Translations under genes and position numbers: made by a program
Part shown: in pieces, positions 1 to 11,925 of the stretch
How positions within the stretch are numbered: the stretch's first letter is position 1
Layout: the number at the start of each line of letters is the position of its first letter
NCBI RefSeq assembly: GCF_022815645.1
Contig: NZ_JALGRO010000004.1
Location: 251,436-315,435, forward strand
Direction of reading: 5' to 3'
Length of the DNA: 64,000 nt
DNA from: Curtobacterium sp. VKM Ac-2922
Lineage (GTDB): Bacteria; Actinomycetota; Actinomycetes; Actinomycetales; Microbacteriaceae
The notes under the pieces: model-generated
What the model was told of the DNA's origin: nothing
Seen by the model: only the letters and a program-made list of their open reading frames with translations
Databases searched by the model: none

Positions 1-656
1 CCGCGGGCAAGCCGTTCTGGATCGTCGGGGCATCGCCCGAAGCGCTCGTGAAGGTGCAGGGTGGCCGGGCCATCACGCACCCGATCGCGGGTTCGCGTCC
101 GCGTGGGGCGACCCCGGAAGAAGACGTCCGCTTCGGTGAGGACCTGCTCGAGGACCCGAAGGAGCGCGCCGAGCACCTGATGCTCGTCGACCTGTCGCGC
201 AACGACCTGCAGAAGGTCTGCGAGCCGGGCACCGTCGCGGTGACCGAGTTCATGACCGTCGAGCGGTTCAGCCACATCATGCACCTGGTGTCGAGTGTCG
301 AGGGGCAGATCCGGCCGGACCAGTCGGCCATCGACGTCTTCCGTGCGACGTTCCCCGCAGGCACGCTGTCGGGTGCGCCGAAGCCGCGCGCGCTGCAGAT
401 CATCGACGAGCTCGAGCCCGCCACGCGCGGGGCGTACGCCGGGGTCGTCGGGTACTTCGACTTCGCGGGGGACGCCGACCTGGCGATCGCGATCCGCACG
501 GCCCTGATCCAGGACGGTGTCGCCCACGTGCAGGCCGGTGCCGGGCTCGTCGCCGACTCCGACCCCGCGACCGAGCACGCCGAGGCCGTCAACAAGGCCG
601 CGGCACCGCTCCGCGCGGTCGCCACCGCGAACCAGATGCGCGAGGTGCGCTCGTGA
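1..656 (+). CDS. trpE: Anthranilate synthase component I, C-terminal part (5' end outside window)
   Basis: Large subunit of anthranilate synthase, which makes anthranilate from chorismate using ammonia supplied by the glutamine amidotransferase subunit; first committed step of tryptophan synthesis in the cytoplasm. The reading frame is open from base 3. It shows the chorismate-binding core of the family: [48 protein letters not shown] and a GVVGYF stretch. About 217 C-terminal residues are present; the feedback-binding N-terminal half lies upstream of the window. The stop overlaps the GTG of the next gene by 4 nt (GTGA), so the two are probably translationally coupled. pabB-type relatives share these motifs, but the following Trp-operon genes settle the call. 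Confidence 0.96.
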   Translation, partial: AGKPFWIVGASPEALVKVQGGRAITHPIAGSRPRGATPEEDVRFGEDLLEDPKERAEHLMLVDLSRNDLQKVCEPGTVAVTEFMTVERFSHIMHLVSSVEGQIRPDQSAIDVFRATFPAGTLSGAPKPRALQIIDELEPATRGAYAGVVGYFDFAGDADLAIAIRTALIQDGVAHVQAGAGLVADSDPATEHAEAVNKAAAPLRAVATANQMREVRS

Positions 657-1375
657 AGCGCTTCCGGTCACGACCGATGGTCGTCCTGGCCGGGCTGGTC
701 GTCGCCGGCATCGTCATGCTGTCGTGGACCCAGACCTGGTTCACCGTGCACCTGGACGCGGCCGCAGCGGTGTCGTCGACCGTCGTGGCCGACGGTTCCG
801 CGGCCGTTCCGCAGTTCACCGCGTTCGCCATCGCGTCGCTCGCGCTGTTCCTGGCGATGACCATCGCCGGGCGCGTCGTGCGCGTGGTGCTGGCCGTGAT
901 CCAGGTCCTGCTCGGCGTCGGCATCGTCGTCTCCGGCATCAGTGCGCTCGCGGACCCGGTCGGTGCCGCGAAGGGCGCGATCGGTGACGTCGCCGGTGTG
1001 AGCGACCTGTCCGCCGTGCGCCGTGTCGTGACCAGCGTGGACGTGTCGGCGTGGCCCGTGGTCGGGATCGCCGGCGGTGTGCTCGCCGTGCTGCTCGGTG
1101 TCGTCGTGCTGGTCGTGCAGGGCTCGTGGCCCGGTCCCAGCCGCAAGTACGCCGCATCGCCGGAGGCCACCGCGCCGAAGGTGCCCGTCCAGCGCGACGC
1201 GATCGTCGACTGGGACGACCTGAGCGCGGGCGTCGACCCGACCGACGCCGCCGTGACCGACCGGTCCGCGCCCCGCACCGTGTCCGGGTCGGCCCCGACC
1301 GACGCGGTAGGATCGGAGACGCGCCGTTCGACCGACGGCGCACCCGACCACGAGGAGCACCGTGAGCACCACTGA
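653..1375 (+). CDS. Tryptophan biosynthesis-associated membrane protein (Trp_oprn_chp type)
   Basis: A 240-residue membrane protein of unknown biochemical role that sits in the trp operon of many Actinobacteria. Four hydrophobic segments are visible, at about residues 9-25, 60-78, 84-104 and 139-158, followed by a hydrophilic Asp/Thr/Ser-rich cytoplasmic tail. The start GTG overlaps the trpE stop, and its 3' end overlaps the next small gene by 14 nt, so it is part of one polycistron. The family assignment rests on position (trpE to trpC) and topology; no catalytic motif is visible. A TAGGAT box inside its 3' end at 1309-1314 could give an internal promoter for the downstream genes. Confidence 0.85.
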   Translation: MKRFRSRPMVVLAGLVVAGIVMLSWTQTWFTVHLDAAAAVSSTVVADGSAAVPQFTAFAIASLALFLAMTIAGRVVRVVLAVIQVLLGVGIVVSGISALADPVGAAKGAIGDVAGVSDLSAVRRVVTSVDVSAWPVVGIAGGVLAVLLGVVVLVVQGSWPGPSRKYAASPEATAPKVPVQRDAIVDWDDLSAGVDPTDAAVTDRSAPRTVSGSAPTDAVGSETRRSTDGAPDHEEHREHH

Positions 1376-1601
1376 GCCCGCAGAACTCGGCGAAGGCCAC
1401 TCGCCGGCAGCCTGGACGTCCGTCATCATCATGCTGGTGGGCTTCACGATCGGGACGCTGTGCTTCTGGTTCGACCTGGCCTGGGGCGTCTGGGCCGCGG
1501 CGGGCATCGTCGTCGTCGGACTCATCGTCGGTTGGGTGATGGGTCGTGCCGGCTACGGCGTCAACGGCCCGAAGTTCGTCCCCAAGCACCACAACGAGTA
1601 G
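1362..1601 (+). CDS. Small HGxxPAAW-type two-TM protein (DUF6704-like)
   Basis: A 79-residue protein with an N-terminal GHSPAAW motif, two transmembrane helices (about residues 19-37 and 42-61) and a short basic tail ending in KFVPKHHNE. The motif and the place between the Trp membrane protein and trpC match the HGxxPAAW protein family found in actinobacterial trp operons; its function is not known. The start GTG lies in the 3' end of the preceding gene with a GAGGAG Shine-Dalgarno just upstream. Stop and trpC start are 7 nt apart. I place it in the membrane, but no enzymatic role can be read from the sequence. Confidence 0.85.
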   Translation: MSTTEPAELGEGHSPAAWTSVIIMLVGFTIGTLCFWFDLAWGVWAAAGIVVVGLIVGWVMGRAGYGVNGPKFVPKHHNE

Positions 1602-1608
1602 GTCGCGC

Positions 1609-2391
1609 ATGCCGAACGTGCTCGAGACCCTCGTCGCGGGCGCGCTCGAGGACGCCGCCGCCCGTCGACTCGACCGGCCCTACGCCGACGTCGAACGCGA
1701 CCTCGACCGGGTGGCGTCGCCGCTCGACGCCCTCGACTTCCTGGCCCCCGGTGCGCGCGTCAAGGTGCTCGCCGAGGTCAAGCGCGCCAGCCCGTCCCGC
1801 GGGTCGATGGCCGCGATCACCGATCCGGCCGGGCTCGCCGCGGACTACGAACGCGGTGGTGCCTCGGCGATCAGCGTGCTGACCGAGGGGCGCAAGTTCC
1901 TCGGCTCGCTCGCCGACCTCGAAGCCGTCAAGGCCCGCGTGTCGGTGCCGGTGCTCCGCAAGGACTTCATCGCCGACCCGTACCAGGTGGTCGAAGCCCG
2001 TGCCTCGGGTGCCGACATCGTGCTGCTCATCGTGGCCGCCCTCGAGCAGCAGCAGCTGGTCGAGCTCCACGACCTGGCGGAACAGCTCGGCATGCGCGTG
2101 CTGGTCGAGGCCCACTCCGCTGACGAGGTCACGCGTGGCCTCGACGCCGGCGCCCGGATCCTCGGCGTCAACGCCCGCGACCTCACCGACTTCTCCCTCG
2201 ACCGCGACCTGTTCGGTTCGCTCGCCGACCGGATCCCCGACGGGGTCGTCCGTGTCGCCGAGTCCGCCGTCAAGGGCCCCGACGACGTGGCGCACTACCG
2301 CCGCGCCGGGGCCGACGTCGTCCTGGTGGGCGAAGCGCTCGTCACCGGCGCCGACCCTGCCGCTGCACTCGCGTCGTTCCTCGACGCCTGA
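1609..2391 (+). CDS. trpC: Indole-3-glycerol-phosphate synthase
   Basis: Converts carboxyphenylamino-deoxyribulose phosphate to indole-3-glycerol phosphate, the substrate of the TrpA subunit. The 260-residue TIM-barrel protein has the family motifs [12 protein letters not shown] (catalytic Lys), VLRKDFI, ILLIVAAL-like strand, LVEAH, GVNARDL and [12 protein letters not shown] chose the ATG giving MPNVLETLV because an earlier in-frame start would overlap the preceding gene by 50 nt and adds residues not expected in the family. trpD, and trpF (whose role is taken by PriA in many Actinobacteria), are not in the window, so the isomerase and phosphoribosyltransferase steps must be encoded elsewhere. 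Confidence 0.97.
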   Translation: MPNVLETLVAGALEDAAARRLDRPYADVERDLDRVASPLDALDFLAPGARVKVLAEVKRASPSRGSMAAITDPAGLAADYERGGASAISVLTEGRKFLGSLADLEAVKARVSVPVLRKDFIADPYQVVEARASGADIVLLIVAALEQQQLVELHDLAEQLGMRVLVEAHSADEVTRGLDAGARILGVNARDLTDFSLDRDLFGSLADRIPDGVVRVAESAVKGPDDVAHYRRAGADVVLVGEALVTGADPAAALASFLDA

Positions 2392-2437
2392 CACCTCGAT
2401 GGTCCGGCCCCGAGCCGGACTCGTCTGGAGCACCATC

Positions 2438-3652
2438 GTGACCTCACTCCGCGACCTCCACGGCCCGTACTTCGGCGACTTCGGCGGACGGTTCGTCCCC
2501 GAGTCCCTCGTGCTGGCGCTCGACGAACTCGAAGCCGCCTTCCGCGAAGCCTGGGCGGACCCCGCCTTCCACGCCGAGCTCGACGCCCTGCAGCGCGACT
2601 ACACCGGTCGGCCGTCGATCATCACCGAGGTGCCGCGCTTTGCCGAGCACGCCGGCGGTGCCCGCGTGATCCTGAAGCGCGAGGACCTCAACCACACCGG
2701 TTCGCACAAGATCAACAACGTGCTCGGGCAGGCCCTGGTCGCCCGGCGCCTGGGCAAGACGCGGCTGATCGCCGAGACCGGCGCAGGGCAGCACGGCGTC
2801 GCCACGGCCACCGCGGCCGCGTTGTTCGGCATGGACTGCGTCGTGTACATGGGCGCCGTGGACACCGAGCGCCAGGCACTCAACGTCGCCCGGATGCGGC
2901 TGCTCGGTGCCCAGGTGATCCCGGTCGAGACCGGCTCCCGCACGCTCAAGGACGCGATCAACGACGCCCTGCGCGACTGGGTCGCCAACGTCGACTCGAC
3001 GCACTACCTGCTCGGCACGGTCGCCGGCCCACACCCGTTCCCCGAGATGGTGCGCGAGTTCCACAAGGTGATCGGGATCGAAGCCCGCCAGCAGGTCCTC
3101 GACCTGGTCGGTCGGCTCCCCGATGCGGTCGCGGCCTGCGTCGGCGGCGGCTCGAACGCGATGGGCATCTTCGAGGCGTTCCTCGACGATGCCGACGTCC
3201 GGCTGCTCGGCTACGAGGCCGGTGGCGACGGCGTCGAGACCGGCCGTCACGCGGCGAGCATCACGCTCGGGCGCGAGGGCGTGCTGCAGGGCGCCAAGTC
3301 GTACCTGATGCAGGACGAGGACGGCCAGACCATCGAGAGCCACAGCATCTCCGCCGGGCTCGACTACCCGAGCGTCGGACCCGAGCACGCGTACCTGGCG
3401 TCGATCGGCCGCGCACAGTACGAGCCCATCACCGACACCGAGGCGATGGAGGCGTTCCGCCTGCTCAGCCGGACCGAGGGCATCCTGCCGGCGATCGAGA
3501 CCTCGCACGCACTGGCCGGCGTGATGAAGCTCGGCAAGGAGCTCGGCCCCGACGGGGTCATCCTGGTCAACATGTCCGGTCGCGGTGACAAGGACGTCGC
3601 CTCGGCCAGTCGGTACTTCGGTGTCCTCGACGAGAACGCGGTGCAGCTGTGA
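2438..3652 (+). CDS. trpB: Tryptophan synthase beta chain
   Basis: PLP enzyme that condenses indole with serine to give tryptophan, working in an alpha2-beta2 complex with TrpA. The 404-residue protein starts [20 protein letters not shown], contains [15 protein letters not shown] with the PLP lysine at residue 91, ETGAGQHG, and the phosphate-binding [12 protein letters not shown]. The GTG start is preceded by GGAG at proper distance; an in-frame ATG 39 nt upstream would add [13 protein letters not shown] residues with no family match. Length fits TrpB1. It overlaps trpA by 4 nt (GTGA), typical for strictly coupled synthesis of the two subunits. Confidence 0.98.
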   Translation: MTSLRDLHGPYFGDFGGRFVPESLVLALDELEAAFREAWADPAFHAELDALQRDYTGRPSIITEVPRFAEHAGGARVILKREDLNHTGSHKINNVLGQALVARRLGKTRLIAETGAGQHGVATATAAALFGMDCVVYMGAVDTERQALNVARMRLLGAQVIPVETGSRTLKDAINDALRDWVANVDSTHYLLGTVAGPHPFPEMVREFHKVIGIEARQQVLDLVGRLPDAVAACVGGGSNAMGIFEAFLDDADVRLLGYEAGGDGVETGRHAASITLGREGVLQGAKSYLMQDEDGQTIESHSISAGLDYPSVGPEHAYLASIGRAQYEPITDTEAMEAFRLLSRTEGILPAIETSHALAGVMKLGKELGPDGVILVNMSGRGDKDVASASRYFGVLDENAVQL

Positions 3653-4440
3653 CGAACAAGACGGTCGCGTCGACGATCGACCAGGCGAACACCGACCGCG
3701 CCGGTGCCGTCGTCGGGTACCTGCCCGCCGGGTACCCCGACATCGACACCAGTGTCGACGCGGCCGTGGCCCTCGCCGAGAACGGCGTCGACGTCATCGA
3801 GCTCGGCCTGCCGTACTCCGACCCGGTGATGGACGGCCCGGTCATCCAGCGTGCGGCCGAAGAGAGCCTGGCGAACGGCTTCCGCGTCGCACAGGTCTTC
3901 GACGCGGTCCACCGGATCACCGAGCGCGCCGACGTGCCCGTCCTGGTGATGACCTACTGGAATCCCGTGCTGCGCTACGGGGTCGAGCGCTTCGCCGACG
4001 ACCTGGTGGCCGCCGGTGCAGCCGGTCTCATCACACCGGACCTGGTGCCGGACGAAGCCCGCGAGTGGATGGGCGCCTCGGAGCGCACCGGTCTCGACCG
4101 GGTGTTCCTGGCCGCGCCGTCCTCGTCGGACGTCCGCATGAAACAGGCCGTCGACGCCAGCCGTGGCTTCGTCTACGCGGTCTCCACCATGGGCGTCACC
4201 GGAGCTCGTGCCGGCGTCGACGTCGCCGCGCGGACGGTCGTGTCCCGACTCCGCGACGCGGGCGTCGCCCGCACCTGCGTGGGCCTCGGCATCTCGACGG
4301 CCGACCAGGTGACCGAGGTCCTCGAGTACGCCGACGGGGCGATCGTCGGGTCGGCGTTCGTCCGGGCCCTCGCCGACCTCGGGGTCACGGGTGTCGGCCA
4401 GCGCGCCGCCGAGCTGTCGGCGGGCGCCGCGCGCCGCTGA
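3649..4440 (+). CDS. trpA: Tryptophan synthase alpha chain
   Basis: Cleaves indole-3-glycerol phosphate to indole and glyceraldehyde-3-phosphate; indole is channelled to TrpB. The 263-residue TIM barrel has the catalytic Glu51 in [11 protein letters not shown] and Asp62 in VMDGPVIQ, the FLAAPSS strand, and the [10 protein letters not shown] and [10 protein letters not shown] phosphate-binding loops. The GTG start overlaps the trpB stop. It is the last trp gene; a 162-nt gap with a new promoter separates it from lgt. Confidence 0.97.
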   Translation: MTNKTVASTIDQANTDRAGAVVGYLPAGYPDIDTSVDAAVALAENGVDVIELGLPYSDPVMDGPVIQRAAEESLANGFRVAQVFDAVHRITERADVPVLVMTYWNPVLRYGVERFADDLVAAGAAGLITPDLVPDEAREWMGASERTGLDRVFLAAPSSSDVRMKQAVDASRGFVYAVSTMGVTGARAGVDVAARTVVSRLRDAGVARTCVGLGISTADQVTEVLEYADGAIVGSAFVRALADLGVTGVGQRAAELSAGAARR

Positions 4441-4535
4441 CGTCACGTCACTGACCGACCGGGCCTCCCGTCCGCTGCGCATCACGGTTTCCACAGACAG
4501 CGCTCGCTCGTTCCTGACCAGCGCACCACCCGCGC

Positions 4536-4541
4536 TACAGT
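4536..4541 (+). promoter_or_regulatory. -10 box (TACAGT) upstream of lgt
   Basis: TACAGT matches the TANNNT -10 pattern seen in front of most genes here. A weak -35 (CTGACC, 4514-4519) lies 16 nt upstream. It predicts an lgt transcript with a leader of about 55 nt, independent of the trp operon. The rest of the trpA-lgt gap shows no other signal. Confidence 0.55.
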
Positions 4542-4602
4542 GTTGCGGGGTCGACGCAACCGGATCGGCACCACAGCTGCACTGAAAGGCGCCAGTACCT
4601 CC

Positions 4603-5595
4603 ATGCCCCTCCTGAGCATCCCGAGCCCCAGCACGGCCTGGCAGTACTTCGACCTGACCGCCTGGCTCCGCGACGTGTTCGGCTGGTCCCTGCCGCTCGA
4701 CTTCCGCATCCACGCCTACGCGATCTGCATCCTGCTCGGGATCGTCGCGGCCGTGGTCGTCACGAACAGCCGCCTCGATGCCCGGGGTGTCGAACGGTGG
4801 ATCATCATCGACATCGCGATCTGGACCGTGCCGTTCGGCATCGTCGGTGGCCGGCTGTTCCACGTGTTCACCCACGTCAGCGACTACTTCGGTCCGGGGC
4901 GCGACCCGCTGTCGTTCCTCTACATCTGGGAAGGCGGCCTGGCGATCTTCGGCGCGATGATCCTCGGTGCCGTCGGGGCGTACTTCGGCTGCCGCCAGGT
5001 CGGCCTGCGGTTCACCACCTTCCTCGACGCGCTCGCCCCGGCGATGCTGCTGGCCCAGGCGTTCGGCCGGCTCGGCAACTACTTCAACCACGAGCTCTTC
5101 GGCATGCCGACCAGCCTGCCGTGGGGCCTGCAGATCGAGTCGTCCAACGCGGCCTACCCGACCGGGCTGCCCGAGGGGACCCTGTTCCACCCGACGTTCC
5201 TGTACGAGATCATCTGGAACGTCATCGGCTTCGCGGTCATCATGCTGATCGACCGCAAGTTCCAGCTGCAGTGGGGCCGCGTCCTCGCGCTCTACCTGAT
5301 CTGGTACGGAACGGGTCGCTCGGTGCTCGAGTCGATCCGCGTCGACACGAGTGAGACCTTCTTCGGCATCCGCACCAACGTGTGGGCGTCGTTCGCCGCG
5401 ATCCTGATCGGCCTCGTCATCTTCTGGGTGCAGTCGAAGCGGCACACGGGCAAGGAGATCAGCCCGTACATGCCGGGTCGCCAGCCCCGTTCCGCGTCCG
5501 ATGTAGACTCCGAGGACACCTACTCCGAGCACGGTGACGACGCACCCATCGCCGCCGGTTCCGCCTCGGTCGCCACTGCTGCCGACCGATCCTGA
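4603..5595 (+). CDS. lgt: Prolipoprotein diacylglyceryl transferase
   Basis: Integral membrane enzyme that transfers diacylglycerol from phosphatidylglycerol to the lipobox cysteine of prolipoproteins before signal peptidase II acts. The 330-residue protein has about seven transmembrane helices, the N-terminal FRIHAYAICILLGI segment, GGRLFHV, the Lgt signature GRLGNYFNHELFG and a C-terminal GTGRSVLESIR. A charged, acidic C-terminal tail of about 50 residues follows the last helix, as is common in Actinobacteria. The ATG giving MPLLSIPSP is preferred; an AAAGG sequence lies 13 nt upstream, a little far for a Shine-Dalgarno. The trp-lgt-gltB order is common in Actinobacteria. Confidence 0.95.
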   Translation: MPLLSIPSPSTAWQYFDLTAWLRDVFGWSLPLDFRIHAYAICILLGIVAAVVVTNSRLDARGVERWIIIDIAIWTVPFGIVGGRLFHVFTHVSDYFGPGRDPLSFLYIWEGGLAIFGAMILGAVGAYFGCRQVGLRFTTFLDALAPAMLLAQAFGRLGNYFNHELFGMPTSLPWGLQIESSNAAYPTGLPEGTLFHPTFLYEIIWNVIGFAVIMLIDRKFQLQWGRVLALYLIWYGTGRSVLESIRVDTSETFFGIRTNVWASFAAILIGLVIFWVQSKRHTGKEISPYMPGRQPRSASDVDSEDTYSEHGDDAPIAAGSASVATAADRS

Positions 5596-5697
5596 CGGCC
5601 CGGCCCCGTGGGGTCGGACGGTGAGCGGGCACACTCCCAGCACCGCTGCACACGGCCATCGCTGTCCCTGTTCCACCCTCTCCTGAGGACGGTCCCC

Positions 5698-8600
5698 ATG
5701 GCGTTCCTGCCATCCCAGCTCCCCTCGACCCCCGGGTCGGCCCTCCGACCGGCGCACCAGCGGTTCTCCGCGGTCCCGGATGCCGTCGGCATGTACGACC
5801 CGGCCAACGAGAAGGACGCGTGCGGCCTGGCCATGGTCGCGACGCTCCGCGGCACGCCCGGGCACGACATCGTGGACGCGGCACTCGGTGCCCTCCGCAA
5901 CCTCGAGCACCGCGGCGCCGTCGGCTCCGACGCGGGCACGGGTGACGGTGCGGGCATCCTCTGCCAGGTCCCGGACGCGTTCTTCCGCGCCGTGGCCCCG
6001 GTCGAGCTGCCCGCTGCGGGGGAGTACGCCGTCGGCACGGCGTACCTGCCGCTCGACGCCGACGACCGCGCGGCGGTCAAGGCCGCCGTCGAGACGACCG
6101 CAGCGGACGAGGGACTGCGCGTGCTCGGCTGGCGCGAGGTCCCGGTGCGGCCCGAGGTGCTCGGGTCGCTCGCCCGCGCGGCGATGCCCGCCTTCGAGCA
6201 GTGCTTCGTCGTGTCCGAGTGGCACGACGACCAGGGCGCGCTCCGCAGCGGCATCGCACTCGACCGCCAGACCTTCCGACTCCGCAAGCGCGTCGAGCGC
6301 GAGCAGGAGATCTACTTCATGTCGCTGTCGAGCCGCACCATGGTCTACAAGGGCATGGTCACGACGCTCCAGCTCGAGCCGTTCTACCCCGACCTGAGCG
6401 ACGAGCGGTTCGCGTCGAAGCTGGCGATCGTGCACTCGCGCTACTCGACCAACACGTTCCCGTCGTGGCCGCTCGCCCAGCCGTTCCGCACGCTCGCGCA
6501 CAACGGCGAGATCAACACCGTCCGGGGCAACCGCAACTGGATGCGCGCACGGCAGTCGCAGCTCGAGAGCGATCTGCTCGGCGACATGGCGCCCCTACTG
6601 CCGATCGTCAGCCCCGGCGCCAGCGACTCGGCCTCGTTCGACGAGACCCTCGAGCTGCTGACCCTGTCCGGACGATCCCTGCCGCACGCGGTGTCGATGA
6701 TGGTGCCCGAGGCCTGGGAGAACCAGACCGACATGGACCCCGAGCTCCGCGACTTCTACGAGTACCACTCCATGCTCATGGAGCCGTGGGACGGCCCCGC
6801 GGCGATCACCTTCACGGACGGCTCGCTCGTCGGGGCCACGCTCGACCGCAACGGTCTGCGTCCGGGTCGGTTCCTGGTCACTGACGACGGACTCATCGTC
6901 ATGGGCTCGGAGACCGGTGTCATCGACGTGCCCGCGTCGAAGGTCGTCCGCAAGGGGCGCCTGCGCCCGGGTCGGCTGTTCCTGGTCGACACCGAGGCCG
7001 GCCGCATCATCGAGGACGACGAGGTCAAGCGCGAGCTCGCCACGTCGGGCCCCTGGGGCGAATGGCTCGAAGCCGGGCGCATCAACCTGCGCGACCTGCC
7101 CGAGCGCGAGCACATCGTGCACACCCCGGCATCGGTCACCCGTCGACAGCGGGCCTTCGGCTACACCGAAGAAGAAGTGCGCGTCCTGCTGCGCCCCATG
7201 GCGGCCGCAGGCGCCGAACCGCTCGGTGCGATGGGCTCGGACACCCCGATCGCGGTGCTGTCCCAGCGGCCGCGACTGCTGTTCGACTACTTCACGCAGC
7301 AGTTCGCCCAGGTGACGAACCCGCCGCTCGACTCGATCCGCGAGCAGGTCATCACCTCGATGGGCATGGGGCTCGGTCCCGAGCGCAACCTGCTCGACGC
7401 CGGTCCCGAGCACGCCAAGCAGATCGTGCTCGACTTCCCGGTCATCGACAACGACCAGCTCGCCAAGGTCCAGCACTTCGAGACCGAGTCCGGTCGGCAC
7501 CTGACCGTCACGATCCGCGGGCTCTACCGGGTCGACGCCGGCGAGCAGGCGATGGAGCAGCGCATCCAGGCCGTCTGCGCCGAGGTCGACGACGCCATCG
7601 AGTCCGGCAAGCAGTTCATCGTGCTGTCCGACCGTGACGGCAACGCCGAGAACGCACCGATCCCGAGCCTGCTGCTGGTCGCCGCCGTGCACCACCACCT
7701 GATCCGCACCGAGCAGCGCATGAAGGTCGGACTCATCGTCGAGGCCGGCGACGTGCGCGAGGTCCACCACGTCGCGACCCTGATCGGCTACGGCGCCTCG
7801 GCCATCAACCCGTACCTGGCGATGGAGACCTGCGAGAACCTGGTCCGCCAGGGCATGCTCGCGGGCATCACGCCGGAACAGGCGGTCAAGAACGTGATCA
7901 AGGCGCTCGGCAAGGGCGTCCTGAAGATCATGTCGAAGATGGGCATCTCGACGGTGTCCAGCTACGCGGGCGCCCAGGCGTTCGAGGCGGTCGGCCTGTC
8001 GCAGGAGTTCGTCGACCGGTACTTCACCGGTACCTCGTCGATCCTGGGTGGTGTCGGCATCGACGTGATCGCCCAGGAGAACGCCGAGCGGCACGCGCAG
8101 GCGTACCCGATCGACGGCGCGGTGCTGGCGCACGAGCGGCTGCAGACCGGTGGCGAGTACCAGTGGCGCCGCGAAGGACCCCCGCACCTGTTCAACCCGG
8201 ACACGGTGTTCCGTCTGCAGCACGCCACGCGCGCCCGCCGCTACGACATCTTCCGCGAGTACTCCAAGTCCGTCGACGACCAGGCCGAGCAGCTCATGAC
8301 GCTGCGCGGGCTGTTCCGCTTCAAGCACGGGCAGCGCACGCCGGTCTCGCTGGAAGAAGTCGAGCCGATCGAGTCCATCGTCAAGCGGTTCAACACGGGC
8401 GCGATGTCCTACGGCTCGATCTCGAAAGAGGCCCACGAGACCCTGGCGATCGCGATGAACCGTCTGGGCGGTCGGTCGAACACGGGCGAGGGTGGCGAGG
8501 ACGTCGACCGGCTGCTCGACCCCGAACGTCGCAGCGCGATCAAGCAGGTCGCGTCCGGGCGCTTCGGCGTCACGAGCATGTACCTGACGCACGCCACCGA

Positions 8601-10308
8601 CATCCAGCTCAAGATGGCCCAGGGCGCCAAGCCGGGCGAAGGCGGGCAGCTGCCGCCGCAGAAGGTCTACCCCTGGGTGGCCCGAACCCGGCACGCCACC
8701 GCCGGCGTCGGTCTGATCTCGCCGCCGCCACACCACGACATCTACTCCATCGAGGACCTCAAGCAGCTGATCTTCGACGTCAAGCGCGCCAACCCCTCGG
8801 CCCGCGTGCACGTCAAGCTCGTCAGCCAGTCGGGCATCGGTGCCGTGGCCGCGGGTGTGACGAAGGCCCTGGCCGACGTCGTGCTCGTCTCCGGACACGA
8901 CGGTGGTACCGGCGCATCGCCGCTGAACTCGCTCAAGCACGCCGGCACCCCGTGGGAGATCGGCCTGGCCGAGACCCAGCAGACGCTCATGCTCAACGGC
9001 ATGCGCGACCGCGTCGTGGTGCAGGTCGACGGCCAGATGAAGACCGGCCGTGACGTCGTCGTCGCCGCGTTGCTCGGCGCCGAGGAGTACGGCTTCGCGA
9101 CCGCGCCGCTCGTCGTCGAGGGCTGCATCCTGATGCGGGTGTGCCACCTGGACACCTGCCCGGTGGGCGTCGCCACGCAGAACCCCGAACTGCGCAAGCG
9201 GTTCTCCGGCAAGCCCGAGTTCGTCGTGAACTTCTTCGAGTTCATCGCACAAGAGGTCCGCGAGCTGCTGGCCGAGCTCGGCTTCCGCACGCTCGACGAG
9301 GCGATCGGCGCGACGGACGCGCTCGACGTGGACCGCGCGGTCGAGCACTGGAAGGCGTCCGGCCTCGACCTGGCGCCGGTGCTGCACGGTCCGGCGTTCG
9401 CGGCCGACGAGCCCCGTCGTCACCAGCGCGATCAGGACCACGAGCTCGAGCACCACTTCGACGTGCAGCTCATCCACAAGGCGTCCGACGTCATCGAACA
9501 CGGCGGGACGATCGCCCTCGACCTGCCGATCCGCAACACCGAACGTGCCGTCGGCACCATGCTCGGCCACGAGGTCACGCTGCGCCACGGCGAGCACGGA
9601 CTGCCGGCCGGGTCGATCGACATCACGCTGCGGGGGTCGGCCGGGCAGTCGCTCGGTGCGTTCCTGCCCGCGGGGATCACGGTGCGGCTGTTCGGTGACA
9701 GCAACGACTACGTCGGCAAGGGCCTGTCCGGTGGCGACATCGTGGTCCGTCCCACCGAGGGCGGCGGCTTCGAGCCGAGCGAGAACGTCATCGCGGGCAA
9801 CGTCATCGGGTACGGCGCGACCCAGGGCAGCATGTTCATCCGCGGCATCGTCGGTGAGCGCTTCCTGGTCCGCAACTCCGGTGCGACCGCCGTGGTCGAG
9901 GGCGTCGGCGACCACGCACTCGAGTACATGACCGGTGGTCTGGCGGTGATCCTCGGCGAGACGGGCCGGAACCTCGGCGCGGGCATGTCCGGTGGGACGG
10001 CGTACGTCCTCGGGCTCCGCGACGAGCACGTGAACGCCGACTCGCTCGCCAGCGGTGAACTCCGGCTCGAGCAGCTCGACAGCGCCGACGTCGAGATCCT
10101 CACCGACCTGCTGCAGCGGCACGCGACCGAGACCGGGTCGACCGTGGCGCAGGGACTGCTCGACTCGGGCGACCTGTCCGCGTTCGTCAAGGTCCTGCCG
10201 CGCGACTACGCCGCGGTGCTCGAGACCCGCAGGCAGGCCGTCGACGAAGGACTCGACCCCGACGGCGACGTCGTGTGGAACCGCATCATGGAGGTCACCG
10301 GTGGCTGA
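5698..10308 (+). CDS. gltB: Glutamate synthase (GOGAT) large subunit
   Basis: With GltD it makes two glutamates from glutamine and 2-oxoglutarate using NADPH. The 1536-residue protein has the four expected parts. First is a class II amidotransferase domain with the nucleophile cysteine in EKDACGLAM at residue 42, to be exposed by propeptide removal. Then come the central domain, the FMN/2-oxoglutarate synthase barrel ([23 protein letters not shown]) with the 3Fe-4S loop [13 protein letters not shown], and the GXGXG beta-helix ([17 protein letters not shown]). The ATG with upstream GAGG gives a 41-residue propeptide; the later ATG at 5791 ([12 protein letters not shown]) would give 10 residues and is possible. 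It is followed by gltD after 35 nt. Confidence 0.97.
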   Translation: MAFLPSQLPSTPGSALRPAHQRFSAVPDAVGMYDPANEKDACGLAMVATLRGTPGHDIVDAALGALRNLEHRGAVGSDAGTGDGAGILCQVPDAFFRAVAPVELPAAGEYAVGTAYLPLDADDRAAVKAAVETTAADEGLRVLGWREVPVRPEVLGSLARAAMPAFEQCFVVSEWHDDQGALRSGIALDRQTFRLRKRVEREQEIYFMSLSSRTMVYKGMVTTLQLEPFYPDLSDERFASKLAIVHSRYSTNTFPSWPLAQPFRTLAHNGEINTVRGNRNWMRARQSQLESDLLGDMAPLLPIVSPGASDSASFDETLELLTLSGRSLPHAVSMMVPEAWENQTDMDPELRDFYEYHSMLMEPWDGPAAITFTDGSLVGATLDRNGLRPGRFLVTDDGLIVMGSETGVIDVPASKVVRKGRLRPGRLFLVDTEAGRIIEDDEVKRELATSGPWGEWLEAGRINLRDLPEREHIVHTPASVTRRQRAFGYTEEEVRVLLRPMAAAGAEPLGAMGSDTPIAVLSQRPRLLFDYFTQQFAQVTNPPLDSIREQVITSMGMGLGPERNLLDAGPEHAKQIVLDFPVIDNDQLAKVQHFETESGRHLTVTIRGLYRVDAGEQAMEQRIQAVCAEVDDAIESGKQFIVLSDRDGNAENAPIPSLLLVAAVHHHLIRTEQRMKVGLIVEAGDVREVHHVATLIGYGASAINPYLAMETCENLVRQGMLAGITPEQAVKNVIKALGKGVLKIMSKMGISTVSSYAGAQAFEAVGLSQEFVDRYFTGTSSILGGVGIDVIAQENAERHAQAYPIDGAVLAHERLQTGGEYQWRREGPPHLFNPDTVFRLQHATRARRYDIFREYSKSVDDQAEQLMTLRGLFRFKHGQRTPVSLEEVEPIESIVKRFNTGAMSYGSISKEAHETLAIAMNRLGGRSNTGEGGEDVDRLLDPERRSAIKQVASGRFGVTSMYLTHATDIQLKMAQGAKPGEGGQLPPQKVYPWVARTRHATAGVGLISPPPHHDIYSIEDLKQLIFDVKRANPSARVHVKLVSQSGIGAVAAGVTKALADVVLVSGHDGGTGASPLNSLKHAGTPWEIGLAETQQTLMLNGMRDRVVVQVDGQMKTGRDVVVAALLGAEEYGFATAPLVVEGCILMRVCHLDTCPVGVATQNPELRKRFSGKPEFVVNFFEFIAQEVRELLAELGFRTLDEAIGATDALDVDRAVEHWKASGLDLAPVLHGPAFAADEPRRHQRDQDHELEHHFDVQLIHKASDVIEHGGTIALDLPIRNTERAVGTMLGHEVTLRHGEHGLPAGSIDITLRGSAGQSLGAFLPAGITVRLFGDSNDYVGKGLSGGDIVVRPTEGGGFEPSENVIAGNVIGYGATQGSMFIRGIVGERFLVRNSGATAVVEGVGDHALEYMTGGLAVILGETGRNLGAGMSGGTAYVLGLRDEHVNADSLASGELRLEQLDSADVEILTDLLQRHATETGSTVAQGLLDSGDLSAFVKVLPRDYAAVLETRRQAVDEGLDPDGDVVWNRIMEVTGG

Positions 10309-10343
10309 GACCGCGACGACCACGAACACCCCGGAGGCAACAC

Positions 10344-11801
<1,458 letters not shown>

Positions 11802-11824
11802 TGACCACCTCCGTGTGAGCAGCA

Positions 11825-11856
11825 GGCCACCAGCACTCGATAGGGTGCTGGTGGCC
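11825..11856 (+). terminator. 12-bp perfect stem-loop after gltD
   Basis: GGCCACCAGCAC and GTGCTGGTGGCC form a perfect 12-bp stem with an 8-nt loop and no U-tract, as usual in high-GC Actinobacteria. The loop and right arm also contain TAGGGT (11841-11846), so the same bases could be the -10 box of the pyk promoter, which would leave a leader of about 73 nt. Confidence 0.6.
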
Positions 11857-11925
11857 GCTCTTCGTACCGCGAAGCCCCACGAACACCATGCACGCAGGCC
11901 CCACCACCACACACGAAGGAATCCA

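Noticed and set aside
3364..6501. A 1045-codon open frame on the minus strand across trpA, lgt and gltB
   Set aside because: It crosses several genes and their intergenic regions and resembles no protein.
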